Shown here: positions 9,240 through 19,551 of the stretch, in pieces
Position numbering within the stretch: the first letter of the stretch is position 1
Layout: every line of letters starts with the position of its first letter
Source: Albugo candida
Taxonomy: Eukaryota > Oomycota > Peronosporomycetes > Albuginales > Albuginaceae
NCBI GenBank assembly: GCA_905220665.1
Contig: CAJNAR010000147.1
Span: 558,001 to 622,000, forward strand
DNA: 64,000 nucleotides
Reading direction: 5' to 3'
Made by a program: the position numbers and the translations under genes
The notes under the pieces: generated by a model
What the model was told of the DNA's origin: nothing
Seen by the model: the letters and a program-made list of their open reading frames with translations, nothing else
The model's database searches: none

Positions 9240-11219
9240 TCATTTTCTTTCGTCTAAAGCGCAAATTGCGCTCAAATCATTTTGATTACAAGTCGGAAAA
9301 TCGAATATGCTCGTCTTTGGAGCAGTGAGGACACGAACACTTCCCGAGCTCAATATATCAATCTGGTAAGGTCCGATGCTTCCCGGAAGCAGACAGTCGA
9401 AAAGGGCGGGATCTTGACCGTCAGAATAGCCGACAAGTGCTGACGAAGCGTTGGATGGAACCGATGCAACACCCAACATGTACTTTCCTTGGGTTAGTGC
9501 TACGGCCAAGTAGGGATCTCGGGCACTTGTGGATCCATCACTTTGTCCTTGATTTTGTAGCGCGTCGTCATTCGACGCGAGAAGCGTTCCGTCTTTGTCA
9601 AAAAGATACAAGACGGCGTCCACATATCCCGCTTTGCAATCACCATTCAGATCTTCGAAAGTTCCATCATCGGACACTTCAACAGACAGCACATCAAACG
9701 CCACCTTTGCGTCTTGAGCGAGAGAGAATATATACTGATCCACGCTCACCACACGAGTGTTCGCCACCAACTTTGTAACTAATACTCCATGCGTTTTATA
9801 CTGGCTTGTCAATACTGCCGACGCTGTCGTTGCAGGCGAAAATGGTGGAATATTGTCACGATTGTTGGAGTTGGGTGATGTCGCTGCCATCTGAGGGAGA
9901 ATTCCAAGATCCCTCATATCTTGCACAATCTGGTATGATGGAATTCCGGTATTTGAACAGAAAGACCCGCAATGGTGAAGCCCGACGACACTGTAATCTT
10001 TAACGGAGATAACGGGTGAACCGGAAGAACCGGCCTGCGTATCACCGGTGTACGAGTATCCGTTACTGAAGTTGCAACCGGAAGCCCGCGCGCCAGTGAC
10101 AACGAGGCTATTGTTGAAATCATCGATCATGGCAATGCGTTTGCCGTAGTACAATGGATATTGAGGAATGTAAATGGGCTCCCCGGCAGCAACAGGACTT
10201 GATTGTAGCCTCAAAAACCCGTACTTCTTCGTGACATTTACATTTGTCTGGAGAGCTACGAGCGTGTAATCAAGTGCGACACTTGTGTGTATAAAATTCG
10301 TCGCAATTGCTTCGACCACTCCTGGACAAGCACCCCATGCCTCACATGATTGATCACATGCGGTTGCGTCAGCCATAAACTCAACTGTCGTGGATTGTGC
10401 GTCATTTTCATTCGATATGCAGTGATTGTTTGTCAGCAAATGCCCTTCCGATCCAACAAGCCAACCTGTGCACGCTGCCAACTCGCCAGAACTCTTTTGA
10501 ATCAATAAACGCGCAACCGGCTGGGCGTTCAAATAAGCCATCCGCGTAGAAGCATTCGTATAAGTACAAATCGCTTCCTCCGTGTTGTCGCTGGCACAAA
10601 TCGATTCACGACCTGATCCAGCTGTAGCAGTCGAAGAAATCGCGCTGAAGAAAAAACGATCGATAGAAAATCCGTAACATGATTTTGAAGGTGCTACGCT
10701 AACGATGTCATCCATGGAAACCGGTCTAAGTAATTCCGATTCACCGGACATGTTCCGATTCGCGTGCGCGGCATATCTCCAGTTGGAAAAGTAGAATTCA
10801 ATGCGAAATTGTCGTGCAAAGACCGGTTGCGTGTAAACATTGGTATACCGCACGCCGCTCGAAAATGTAGTGGCTGAAACATTGAAAAGCTCATCTTGTT
10901 TCCCAGGTAAGTGCGCGCTCCGTAACAACAAATAAACATCGGATGGAAGATATAACGCCTCAAAGTGAAGTGCAATGTATGCGTATGACGAGCTGTTTGT
11001 GATTGTGTAGGCCAAAAATGGTGTCGGGATCGAACGTGCTTCACGACTGAAACCATCGATAGAAGCGGCTTCCATACGCTTCCAATGCATTGCAAACTCT
11101 GAGCAATTGACGCTAATACTAAGTGTCTTTATATGAGAGTGTTGCGCAAGCGCATTATACAAACCACCCTTCACAAAGATGGCGGCGATTCCAAAGAAAC
11201 ATGTCTGCATGAACAGCAT
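9240..11219 (-). CDS. Secreted trypsin-like serine protease with C-terminal PPC-like domain
   Basis: 659 aa from ATG 11219; the frame upstream begins at a GTG that follows a stop. Residues 1-25 (MLFMQTCFFGIAAIF...NALA) form a signal peptide. A Cys- and Asn-glycosylation-rich N-terminal domain of about 220 residues precedes a chymotrypsin-fold protease. Its catalytic triad can be read as His266 (LLTNNHC), Asp317 (LDYTLVAL) and Ser399 (AGSSGSP). The C-terminal about 150 residues (QYIFSLAQDAKVAFDVLS, YLFDKDGTLLASND, YLAVALTQGKYMLGV) resemble bacterial-type pre-peptidase C-terminal domains. These are usually attached to extracellular proteases. Action in the apoplast or at the cell surface is inferred from the signal peptide. 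Substrate unknown. It ends 28 bp from the stop of the convergent membrane protein gene at 9211. Confidence 0.88.
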   Translation of the reverse strand: MLFMQTCFFGIAAIFVKGGLYNALAQHSHIKTLSISVNCSEFAMHWKRMEAASIDGFSREARSIPTPFLAYTITNSSSYAYIALHFEALYLPSDVYLLLRSAHLPGKQDELFNVSATTFSSGVRYTNVYTQPVFARQFRIEFYFSNWRYAAHANRNMSGESELLRPVSMDDIVSVAPSKSCYGFSIDRFFFSAISSTATAGSGRESICASDNTEEAICTYTNASTRMAYLNAQPVARLLIQKSSGELAACTGWLVGSEGHLLTNNHCISNENDAQSTTVEFMADATACDQSCEAWGACPGVVEAIATNFIHTSVALDYTLVALQTNVNVTKKYGFLRLQSSPVAAGEPIYIPQYPLYYGKRIAMIDDFNNSLVVTGARASGCNFSNGYSYTGDTQAGSSGSPVISVKDYSVVGLHHCGSFCSNTGIPSYQIVQDMRDLGILPQMAATSPNSNNRDNIPPFSPATTASAVLTSQYKTHGVLVTKLVANTRVVSVDQYIFSLAQDAKVAFDVLSVEVSDDGTFEDLNGDCKAGYVDAVLYLFDKDGTLLASNDDALQNQGQSDGSTSARDPYLAVALTQGKYMLGVASVPSNASSALVGYSDGQDPALFDCLLPGSIGPYQIDILSSGSVRVLTAPKTSIFDFPTCNQNDLSAICALDERK

Positions 11220-11517
11220 GGCAGCAACGAATCGCAGCACTTATTCGACGTTTGGTAGTGGACAGGCGACGCTCCATGTGGCACCCGTTCAAACATCGGT
11301 CTAAAAGGCTAAGCACCTTCCACTCGAAATATAACGTTTTGACCTCCAAAATCGTGCAATAATAGCCAGAAATGTCGCCTCGTCATTGATCGTTGCGAGT
11401 ATTTGTGCCGGTTCCGACTCTCAAATGTATTGTAGTATGCATTTTGAACAATCAATGTCCAAGTATTTATGAAGTAACGCAAAGAACTTTTGCGGCAAGC
11501 ACACACATCGAATCGAA

Positions 11518-13106
11518 TTAAAACCACTCGACGGTGCTGGAGGTATCGAATCTTTCCTTCCGTAACCATCGACATTGTATGTATCCGTATATAAGTCCAG
11601 GGGTGATTAGTGCAAGTGTCACATTTGCAGTCCATCTTGATGATAATGCGGTGTACAGCATAAAAGCTAGGACTGCAAGTTGCGGTATAGAAATCAAAAC
11701 AAGCACAAAAATGTTCCCAGGCACCTTGTAAGGCCGAAGGACGATCGGAGCCGTTTGACGTAGCCGAATGGCGGCACAGATGACGAGAATCTGAGTCGTG
11801 CATGTAAATGTGTTCATGACTGTAAATACTCTCATCGATTCTATCGGAAGGAATGGGCAAATGCACAGAATTGCAGAAACCAGCGCTAAAATTGGTGCCT
11901 GCGTGAGCCGACTTTTGTTTGCAAAGATGGAAAGAAAAAGTTGATTTTCAGCCATCCCACAAAGCAAATATGTTTGTGAAAGTAAACGACCCATGATTTG
12001 GCCGCAATTTGTGCAAACAGACAAACAAAACGCGATAAGTCGTAAAGGGGTTGCCCCGATGCTTGAAGCGATGTCAGAAAATGCGACTGTGACGTATTCG
12101 GACCAATGCCATCGAGAGCTGATTGCGATTGCCATCGCCGGAACGGTGTAAATAATCATGCTCGCAACGAATGTGATCGAAATGGCTTTTGGGAATGTTT
12201 TTCCCGGATGCAAAACACCGCTTCCAATGACCGAAATGGACTGGAAACCATTATAATTTTCCAGCAAGATTTCCAATAATGGCTTCCATTCAATGTCGTA
12301 ATCTCCATATTGCATAAAACGACCTGATGTCGAGTCTATCGACCTATGCTGAAGCCGACTCTCTGTCAGTCTTTCGGGATATTTGACGGAAGAAAATGCC
12401 CAAATAACATAGATAAAAAGTGATGCGAGGATAAGAATCAAGATATGAACAGCTATACCAGCAACGTGTCGCAATTTCAGCGCTACAGGCGCACCTGAAG
12501 CAACAACAAATAAAATTCTATATGCAAATGAAGTTGTGCTGCCCAACGGTGCGAGATGGAATGTTGCAAGAAGACTATGCAAGAAGAACCGACTCATAAA
12601 TACCACTTTTAGCGTGTCGGCGATCCAGGCGCAATATCCTATCTGAAAACCCCAAAAAGGCCCAAAAGCATTGAGAACCCATACGGTGAACCCTCCATCG
12701 TCTGGAAAAGCGGAGCATAATTCCATGACCATATAACTGTATGGAAGGGCAAGCGTAAGCCCAAAGACTGGGGAAGCAATCCAAGTGACCATGGGACCCG
12801 CAAACCCCATTATTCGAATGGTTCCATTTATACCGCTGCAGACTTGAAGAAATGTAAGTGCTGTCACCGGTACAGTCCCGAGTACGCGTCGGCTGTAGCG
12901 GTTGTGCGGAGCAATAGGTGGGAGGCTTTGAATTCCATACGGACGAATGGATTCTGATCTCTGAGAATCACATTCGCTCAAAATGCTATGGAGCAAACAC
13001 GAGAATTAAATGAGCTAGTTGTCCAATGCCGTCTCGTGTGAGGGCACGGAACGTACAAGAATGAAGGCTCACTAGTAACAGTCTCGTGAATAGATGACGA
13101 CTTCAT
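11518..13106 (-). CDS. APC-family amino acid / polyamine permease
   Basis: The main exon (12985-11518) is open to a TTG only and lacks an early ATG. A short first exon 13106-13057 with a 71-nt intron (donor GTACGT, acceptor CTCCATAG) supplies an ATG and keeps frame, giving a protein of 505 aa. The transporter body shows about 12 hydrophobic segments with the family landmarks: GINGTIRIMGFAGP in the unwound first helix, LCSAFPDDGGFTVWV in helix 3 (E-x7-GG) and SVIGSGVLHPGKTFPKAI in the 6/7 loop. These place it with the LAT/polyamine-type APC proteins of plants and protists rather than fungal YAT permeases. It likely imports amino acids or polyamines at the plasma membrane. The substrate cannot be read. 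The first exon is the least certain part. Confidence 0.82.
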
Positions 13107-14035
13107 TGCCGCAATGTAAAACTTCTCGGCTCTGACTCACTACTTGGGTTTCACTCCGTGCGTTATATATTTGACTCAATTTTGCGCGTAGCCTGCTTAT
13201 TCGCACCAGTTCCATTTATAAATCTGGTATTGGTTTCGATACTATGCTTCCGATTACATCACTACACTCGACGCTTACTTTAATAGAAGGTTCTTTAACG
13301 GCTTGACTTGCATGCGACACACATGCGAGCGCGGCAGTTTTGTCAATGATACATTGTGAAACAGAACGGGAAAAAATTAATTTATATTATAAATAAGTGA
13401 CACGGACAGAATTCATACTCAGTGTCAACTGTCCAACGGAGACAATTTCGTTTGCACCAGCAAACGTATTCGTGTCTATTACACTCAAATGCGTCAGATG
13501 GAATTGAGAAAGGACGCTTAGATGGAACCTGCATACGCGAGGACACAAACTTTTGTCCCATTACGTCACTTAAACAAAACACACGCACAAATTGTTTTCG
13601 GAATAATTCATCATCAGAATTTAGCAGTGTACGACACACGACAATCATGCCCGCATGCAACGCTGATTTTTTAAGAGCCAATTAGCGGTTCAATTCACTT
13701 GTCTCACCTTCACTCTGATCAGAAAAGAGGCAGAGTACCGTATATGAAAAAATCGTTCCCTAACAACTCCCTACCCCGTCCCTTACCACTGCTTATTCCG
13801 TTCTTCTGACACTCAAAAACGTGCGCACTGTCTGCGCAAGTTTAACCAATCTTATGCTAATAAGAAACAAGTCAATTTCTCTGCTGTGGTGGAGAATTCT
13901 GTTAGTATAAGGTCCGATATCTGTATCAGTTGTAAAGCACCTCGATTAAATCTAACCAGAGCATAAACGATAGTGCGCGAGTCTGATTTTTGAGTGTAAC
14001 GTCAACTGTTGTAGAAATCATTTACGTTTGCTTCG
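13107..14035. other. Divergent intergenic region
   Basis: This separates the divergent permease (minus) and START/FYVE-like (plus) genes. Two short frames about 90 codons long lie exactly antisense to each other at 13382-13685. Neither has a convincing start, domain or composition, so neither is called. Confidence 0.4.
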
Positions 14036-15793
14036 ATGGAGCCAGATCAAAAAGAGACAATGGTTGCTCGGTCTACTCAAAGCACGCATGCACATGATGA
14101 CATACCACTGCTCCATAGTGCGAATATAAAGCACGCATCTCTTCCAATACATCAATTGGATTCTGTTGAGATAACAGAGACACAAAAACGGCTTTACAAA
14201 GAGGAAGCTCGGAATACTTTGGAGCAGGCAATTCATGGGTTTCGTCAATTCGAGCAGAAGGACTCAGAAGTGCTTGAAAGTTGGAAGCATATGCGACGAA
14301 AGCATGATGTCGATATCTACCGTCTTCGTCGTACGAGACGAAAAGCTCCTCCGGTTTTAGTTGCACACGGGAGCGCACTGGGGAATATGGACGATCTGAT
14401 TTACGCAGAGTACACGGACACCACCGCGCAATTTCAGCATAAAAATGCGTTTGTGAGTCCCGAGTCGATGCATGATAGTAAAGTTCTGTGCAACATCGAA
14501 ACAAGAGAAGACACGCAAAGTAACAATAATGTGTATCGATATTTGGGTATCAAGTGGGCACTCAGTCGCGCTTTCTTGCCTGGAATGAATTGGATTGTGA
14601 AAGCTCGTGATTGGTTATTTTGGGAAGCAGTGGGTGTCACGATCGTACCAGATTTTATGAATAAGCAAAATGCCCCAATCCGCGTCGGTTACCACATAAT
14701 GCGGCCGTGTGAGTTAAGGAGTGTCCCACCGTTTCCTACTGCAATGCGGGGACGCTTAGGACTCGTTAATATTTATTATCAGAGTTCTCCTGGCGTCATT
14801 CGAGTGTATAGTCAAGCATCTATCGATTTCGCGGGGGAGGTTGCGAGCGAGCAGTTTGCAGTAGGGATGACCATGGCTTCTGTGACGCGAGTGTTTGCTG
14901 CATTACAATATGCGGAAACTTTGAAACTCACAACATTTTCCAATGATGTCGTAAACCTTCATCCAAGCCCAATAGATACACGTACCAATCGTGCCGAATC
15001 ATGGAATCCGGCACAGTGCACCTTGTGCCAACGGGAAGTTGGTACAGCATTACAGAAACTCACAAAAAGTATCAAAGCGTGTGGAATATGTGGATCACTT
15101 GTTTGTGCCAAATGCCGGGTACATAAGAAAATCCTTACTGCACATGGAAAAGAATCCATTCGATGCTGCCAACAATGTCTCTTGTCATCAAAAATGGTCG
15201 TGGCTTGTTCGGAATCCAGTCAAAGTTCGACTTTTTGGGAACCCTCTGGAAGCTTCTCATCGGTATCAGCGTCTGCTCGCATTCGCGCTAACTCCAGTCA
15301 ATGTGTCGGATCAGACCCGGTGGAGGAAAATCATCGATCTCAGCGCTCACCTTCGGATGCAGGAATCGGGCTCAAGATTCCCACTCAACGACAAAATCTA
15401 GGTCCCGATGACAGGAATGGAGATTCTCAAAGTTTGTCACAAAGCGTGGATGTTTTTTCCTCAGAGCTGCCAACTGCCAATAAATTGGATGATCGAGCTG
15501 TCGTGGCTCATACACTTTCGACCACTTCATGCAAGAGTTTATCGGACTTGCAAAAACTTCGAAAGGAGTTACGAACATCATCAATAAATGAAGGCAGTCA
15601 GACCAGCGTAGAAACCTGTGAAGAGGAGTGGGAAACTATCGTTCCATATAATTCCGTGAATCCTGTTGTCGATACGGGTGTCAATGTCTCGCCTTATCAA
15701 GTGCACTTGTATGAGAAAATGATTGCGCTTCAGCATGCGGCTGAGACTGCGTACAAGCTTACACAGGCCACTCAGGATAAGATGAAGTATTAG
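14036..15793 (+). CDS. START domain plus FYVE-like zinc finger protein (paralogue 1)
   Basis: A single exon of 585 aa from ATG 14036. Residues about 60-300 show the START-like lipid-binding fold known from oomycete START/FYVE proteins (ESWKHMRRKHDVDIYR, DDLIYAEYT, IKWALSRAFLPG, RDWLFWEAVG, GYHIMRPCELRSVP). Residues 328-381 carry a cysteine-rich finger (C328, C331, C349, C352, C357, C360, then CC and C381) in the FYVE position. The basic R-(R/K)-HHCR motif needed for PI3P binding is replaced by KACGICG, so PI3P binding is doubtful. A long Ser-rich linker leads to a conserved tail (YQVHLYEKMIALQHAAETAY). The paralogue at 39281-41047 shares all three parts. The role is likely lipid transfer or membrane signalling. 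Confidence 0.85.
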   Translation: MEPDQKETMVARSTQSTHAHDDIPLLHSANIKHASLPIHQLDSVEITETQKRLYKEEARNTLEQAIHGFRQFEQKDSEVLESWKHMRRKHDVDIYRLRRTRRKAPPVLVAHGSALGNMDDLIYAEYTDTTAQFQHKNAFVSPESMHDSKVLCNIETREDTQSNNNVYRYLGIKWALSRAFLPGMNWIVKARDWLFWEAVGVTIVPDFMNKQNAPIRVGYHIMRPCELRSVPPFPTAMRGRLGLVNIYYQSSPGVIRVYSQASIDFAGEVASEQFAVGMTMASVTRVFAALQYAETLKLTTFSNDVVNLHPSPIDTRTNRAESWNPAQCTLCQREVGTALQKLTKSIKACGICGSLVCAKCRVHKKILTAHGKESIRCCQQCLLSSKMVVACSESSQSSTFWEPSGSFSSVSASARIRANSSQCVGSDPVEENHRSQRSPSDAGIGLKIPTQRQNLGPDDRNGDSQSLSQSVDVFSSELPTANKLDDRAVVAHTLSTTSCKSLSDLQKLRKELRTSSINEGSQTSVETCEEEWETIVPYNSVNPVVDTGVNVSPYQVHLYEKMIALQHAAETAYKLTQATQDKMKY

Positions 15794-16341
15794 ATTTCGC
15801 TCGCTCTGAAGCTTCTATTTTACTCTGTTAATTTAAGCCATCACCTTAGAATAGTGTCATTAGATCTTTGTATTTTATATAACTTGGTTAAAATGGAATT
15901 TTTTTGGGATTGACTCTAATTAGTAACAGAGTCGAGTATCGGCAATGATAGTTGAAAACGCTATTGTCTTGTGTCCCACTTTTGTCACGTTCAAATCCTA
16001 TCAATTTCTAACGTCACAAGCAAAAATCTCTTTTTTGGTCGCATGCAGAGGCATACAGAGATATGACCGAATTACTCTAAAACACGCAATGGTCTGAGAT
16101 ACCATAATCAAAGAAAAATGTAACATTAATGCGTACACTGCGTCGAAAAGACTAATCTCGATTTTCGCGGTATAAATTCTATGTGTGAATCCCGCATCAA
16201 ATAAAGCATAGACAGGTGTGCAGACTGATTCCGATTATGTAACTCGGCAGGGCGTTTTTAATGCTTTCGATCTCGTAAGTGTGTATATCTCAACACTGGT
16301 GTTTCGAGTGATTTTGCACGCGACGTAGCAAGAGCTCAAAA
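15794..16341. other. Intergenic between convergent genes
   Basis: AT-rich spacer between the 3' ends of two convergent genes. It should hold both polyadenylation sites. No other feature seen. Confidence 0.4.
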
Positions 16342-17424
16342 TTAAATTTCAGAATGAGCTGACACTCGTTTAAGATTCGCCCGAAGCAGTGTCCAAATGC
16401 GACACTTTTTCAATGCGTTCGCAAGCGGAGTCTCTTTTTTGAGCGCTTGCATCCATATATGCGCTATCTCGCGTATTTCCTGTACGCTTGAAGTTCTTGA
16501 TACGTTATCGCACTTTTCTAGTAAAAGTGCGTATTCTTTGCGCAACATCAAATGTAGGATCTGATTTGCAAAAATTTTTGATTCAAGTACGTGTGGGATG
16601 GACCATTGCATCAAACCTTTCGCTGTCTTTTGAGCCTCCCAATAATCGCGTTCTGCAGAGTCGAATTCAGCCAATAAACTCCACAAATCGCCTCGAAGGA
16701 CCAAAGCTTCTACAAGCATGATTTGTGAACCACCACGGAGTTGATGCTCCACAGCATCATTACATACTTCAATCGCACTTTGTCGAATCGATGGTTCATT
16801 TTTTGCCTTTGCCAGTTGCAGTATGCTATCACTGCAGGATATCGCCATTCGATGTGCAAGTTCATCAGTAGATAGAGGATCTGGGCTGTTGGATTTTGTA
16901 ATTTCGGGAGACTCTAAAGGTTGGACTTGCGGAGAATTGCTTATCCAGTTGTACCTTTTATAAACTTGTGAAACATAACAGCACATAATGACCAAGAGGA
17001 TCAGTCGGTAGTAAAATTGCAAGTTTCTTTCTTTTTGATATTGCTTGGTGATTTGCGGATGGGCTAATGAAGCAATACAGCAGCCGTACGTTTTGATCCA
17101 CGCCTGATTAGCAGCATGATACCGAGCAACCCATCGCTGCTTATCAGAAAGTGACGACCAAAATCGTGTGTCTTCTGATCCAAAACGAACTTTACTAGCT
17201 TTTCCATTCGAAAGCTTCATTTCAGTGTTGGTGGATTTCGTGTTTCCATACATAGGCGTTACTTTTCGCATATCAGGACATATGTTGAAATCAAAAGTAG
17301 TGTCATCTTCGCTTTCCAGAGGTTCGGAGTTGACACTTTCATCCTGGGAGGGATAATAATCACTATCTTCATCACTCTGAGTATCCGAATCCTCTGGATG
17401 AAATGTCTGGTTATGTGCCTCCAT
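16342..17424 (-). CDS. Hypothetical single-pass membrane protein with helical (TPR-like) C-terminus
   Basis: 360 aa from ATG 17424. The first about 60 residues are highly acidic (ED- and DS-rich). A charged linker leads to one membrane span (FYYRLILLVIMCCYVSQVY, about residues 138-156). The C-terminal 170 residues are predicted helical, with TPR-like spacing (AIEVCNDAVEHQLRGG, LVLRGDLWSLLAEFDSAERDYWEAQK). No signal peptide or known family was recognised. The layout suggests a tail exposed on one side of an organelle membrane. Function unknown. Confidence 0.7.
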   Translation of the reverse strand: MEAHNQTFHPEDSDTQSDEDSDYYPSQDESVNSEPLESEDDTTFDFNICPDMRKVTPMYGNTKSTNTEMKLSNGKASKVRFGSEDTRFWSSLSDKQRWVARYHAANQAWIKTYGCCIASLAHPQITKQYQKERNLQFYYRLILLVIMCCYVSQVYKRYNWISNSPQVQPLESPEITKSNSPDPLSTDELAHRMAISCSDSILQLAKAKNEPSIRQSAIEVCNDAVEHQLRGGSQIMLVEALVLRGDLWSLLAEFDSAERDYWEAQKTAKGLMQWSIPHVLESKIFANQILHLMLRKEYALLLEKCDNVSRTSSVQEIREIAHIWMQALKKETPLANALKKCRIWTLLRANLKRVSAHSEI

Positions 17425-17949
17425 CTATCCAAGACAATTATGTGGGCACACTATAGCAGTGATAAGTATACGCATACTTATTACTTGGCGGTTGCTCGTA
17501 CATCAAATTATGTCGTGCTTCAATCGGATCAGAATGTTGAAGGATTTGCTGCAGAACAAAGAGATCAACACATATCGTTGCTGTTTGGTGAGTAGTTATG
17601 TATGAACAAAACGATCTTCCCCACACGGTAACTAGAGATTACCTAATAAAAAAAGGTTGCATCTGAAAATGTTGAATAGAACATGGTCATGTGCGGAATC
17701 AAATTCAGAATTTTTTTGTATAATATTCTAGAACACAACGTTAATGAATGCGGTGGAAATACATCAAATACGAGATAGTTGTATGACAGACATGTACGTG
17801 AAGCATATGTATATCATTGTATAGGGAAAGTGCCTTCTAGCCCTATAGTGCAGCCAAGGGTTGATGTCACGAATCGATGTAATGTGTTGACTGATACCGA
17901 TTGCCCTATTATACCCCACAAATATTCCATTGAATTCCAAACTCGAAAC
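17425..17949. other. Intergenic
   Basis: Spacer between two minus-strand genes with no supported gene. AT-rich stretches occur at 17640-17740. Confidence 0.4.
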
Positions 17950-18888
17950 TCACTGACGTTTCAAACTGACAGATGCACGACACTCTGGACACGTGGCGCT
18001 TTGTCGAAACCATGACATGATGCAATTCTCATGGAATATATGCCCACACGGACTTCGAACGGAATGAGATCGTTCTCTCATGTAAATAACAGCGGATGGA
18101 AGAGGCTTCTTGCATGGATCATTCCTATCTTTTTCCTTGACAAATGCTGTAGTGGATTCAATAGAGAGCAAACTTTCCAAGCAAATGCTGCATTGTTGAT
18201 CCATATATCTAGGTAGTAACACCTCGATGTCTTCTAAGCTCATAATAGCGCTCGTATAAGCGTAGCTTGCCTCCAGAATTTTAGTCTCTGGAACCGCAAG
18301 GAATTCACATACGAGCATATGCAATTGCCTGATTTCACCATTGATTTGTCTCAAAAGAACGTGCGTCTCAACAGCGATGGATGGTAGAATAAGTTCCATC
18401 GAGTTCCATAACTCTGCTATAAATCCTTCAAAATAGCATCGATTCTGGTTCATCACATAGCAGTTATCATGTACCACAAACGCCGAGTTGAGATTAGTAA
18501 AGTGATTCATCACCGCATATAATGCCCTTACAAACGCTCCATAGGGAGTAAACATTTGATAATGCCCAACAAGTATCTCACGAATTGCAGGCGAATTTAA
18601 AATGCTCCTAGCAATTGTGATGAACTGATGAAACTTTACATGACTGACCACAATACTCCAGGATAAATGTGATTTACCAGACAAATGAGTCTCAGAAACC
18701 GTGTGTCCGACTGGGTGAACTACAATGTTCATCACAACTCTGTACAAAATATTCTGTCCAACGCATAGGATCCGAGCATAAGGATGAAACTTGGACGTGG
18801 TTGGCAATCGTTCCTTACTAACCCGTTGCATTCGACGCTCAGTGGCCAATCCACTGAGCGCACTCGAGCTAATTTCATTAAGTAACAT
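17950..18888 (-). CDS. RING-H2 finger protein, putative E3 ubiquitin ligase
   Basis: 312 aa from ATG 18888. The first 225 residues are mostly helical and match no family I know. A C-terminal RING-H2 finger is clear: C233, C236, C281, H283, H286, C289, C300 and C303, with the hallmark CGHIFHENCIMSWF and CPEC. The loop between the second and third ligands is 44 residues, longer than usual, and contains charged residues (KEKDRNDPCKK). RING-H2 proteins recruit E2 enzymes for ubiquitin transfer. The substrate is presumably chosen by the N-terminal region. No membrane span is evident, so a soluble ligase is inferred. Confidence 0.85.
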   Translation of the reverse strand: MLLNEISSSALSGLATERRMQRVSKERLPTTSKFHPYARILCVGQNILYRVVMNIVVHPVGHTVSETHLSGKSHLSWSIVVSHVKFHQFITIARSILNSPAIREILVGHYQMFTPYGAFVRALYAVMNHFTNLNSAFVVHDNCYVMNQNRCYFEGFIAELWNSMELILPSIAVETHVLLRQINGEIRQLHMLVCEFLAVPETKILEASYAYTSAIMSLEDIEVLLPRYMDQQCSICLESLLSIESTTAFVKEKDRNDPCKKPLPSAVIYMRERSHSVRSPCGHIFHENCIMSWFRQSATCPECRASVSLKRQ

Positions 18889-19551
18889 GAAGCGATTGTT
18901 TGGATGAGAATGAACGATCAGGTGTGCCTTTTAGCTTCGATATTGACTTTAGCTGCTGGAGGAAAATCGTAAAATGAACTTTGATCAAAAGTCTTCTACT
19001 GAGATAGTTGTCTAGGGTTACATGTTGCAGCAGGATGAAAGATGTGTGTAAAGGAGCGATGTGTGTACGTGTACAAAATATCTCCATACTGTACAACTTT
19101 TTTCTTAGCAGAATAAACAGCAAATGATGAAAAGTATAAGGCAAACATGTGATCTTAGAACATAGCATTACTCTTGTAATGGCTCAGATGTGACCACTAG
19201 CGACCTGCAATGACATAATTCCGCACACTCTTTTGGAAGCATGGAGCTTAATCAACCGTTTTATTCAAGGGACACATTCAATCTTGTACTTTTTTCAACA
19301 GACACAAAAGCAACTCGTGGAAATTTAATTACGGGAGCTAGCCCTAACCAGACACTCCAGTCCCAATAAAGTCATTCAGATTCTGAATGAATGTCGAAAG
19401 CTACTCGGACATTAAGATTTACGGATCTGAGAGTGGTTGCAAGGCATTGTACATTCGCATTGCACGAAAGTGAACTCGCCCAATGAAAAACTCAACTTTC
19501 TTGCATTTTTTATTTAGCCAGCTCGCGCACACTCGAAATCATAAGTAATGA
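18889..19551. other. Intergenic
   Basis: Spacer between two minus-strand genes, containing the terminator side of the lipase gene and the promoter side of the RING gene. No gene or recognisable RNA seen. Confidence 0.4.

Noticed and set aside
13382..13685. Two overlapping antisense frames of about 90 codons
   Set aside because: The minus-strand frame begins at a TTG, the two are mutually antisense, and neither has motifs or a leader.
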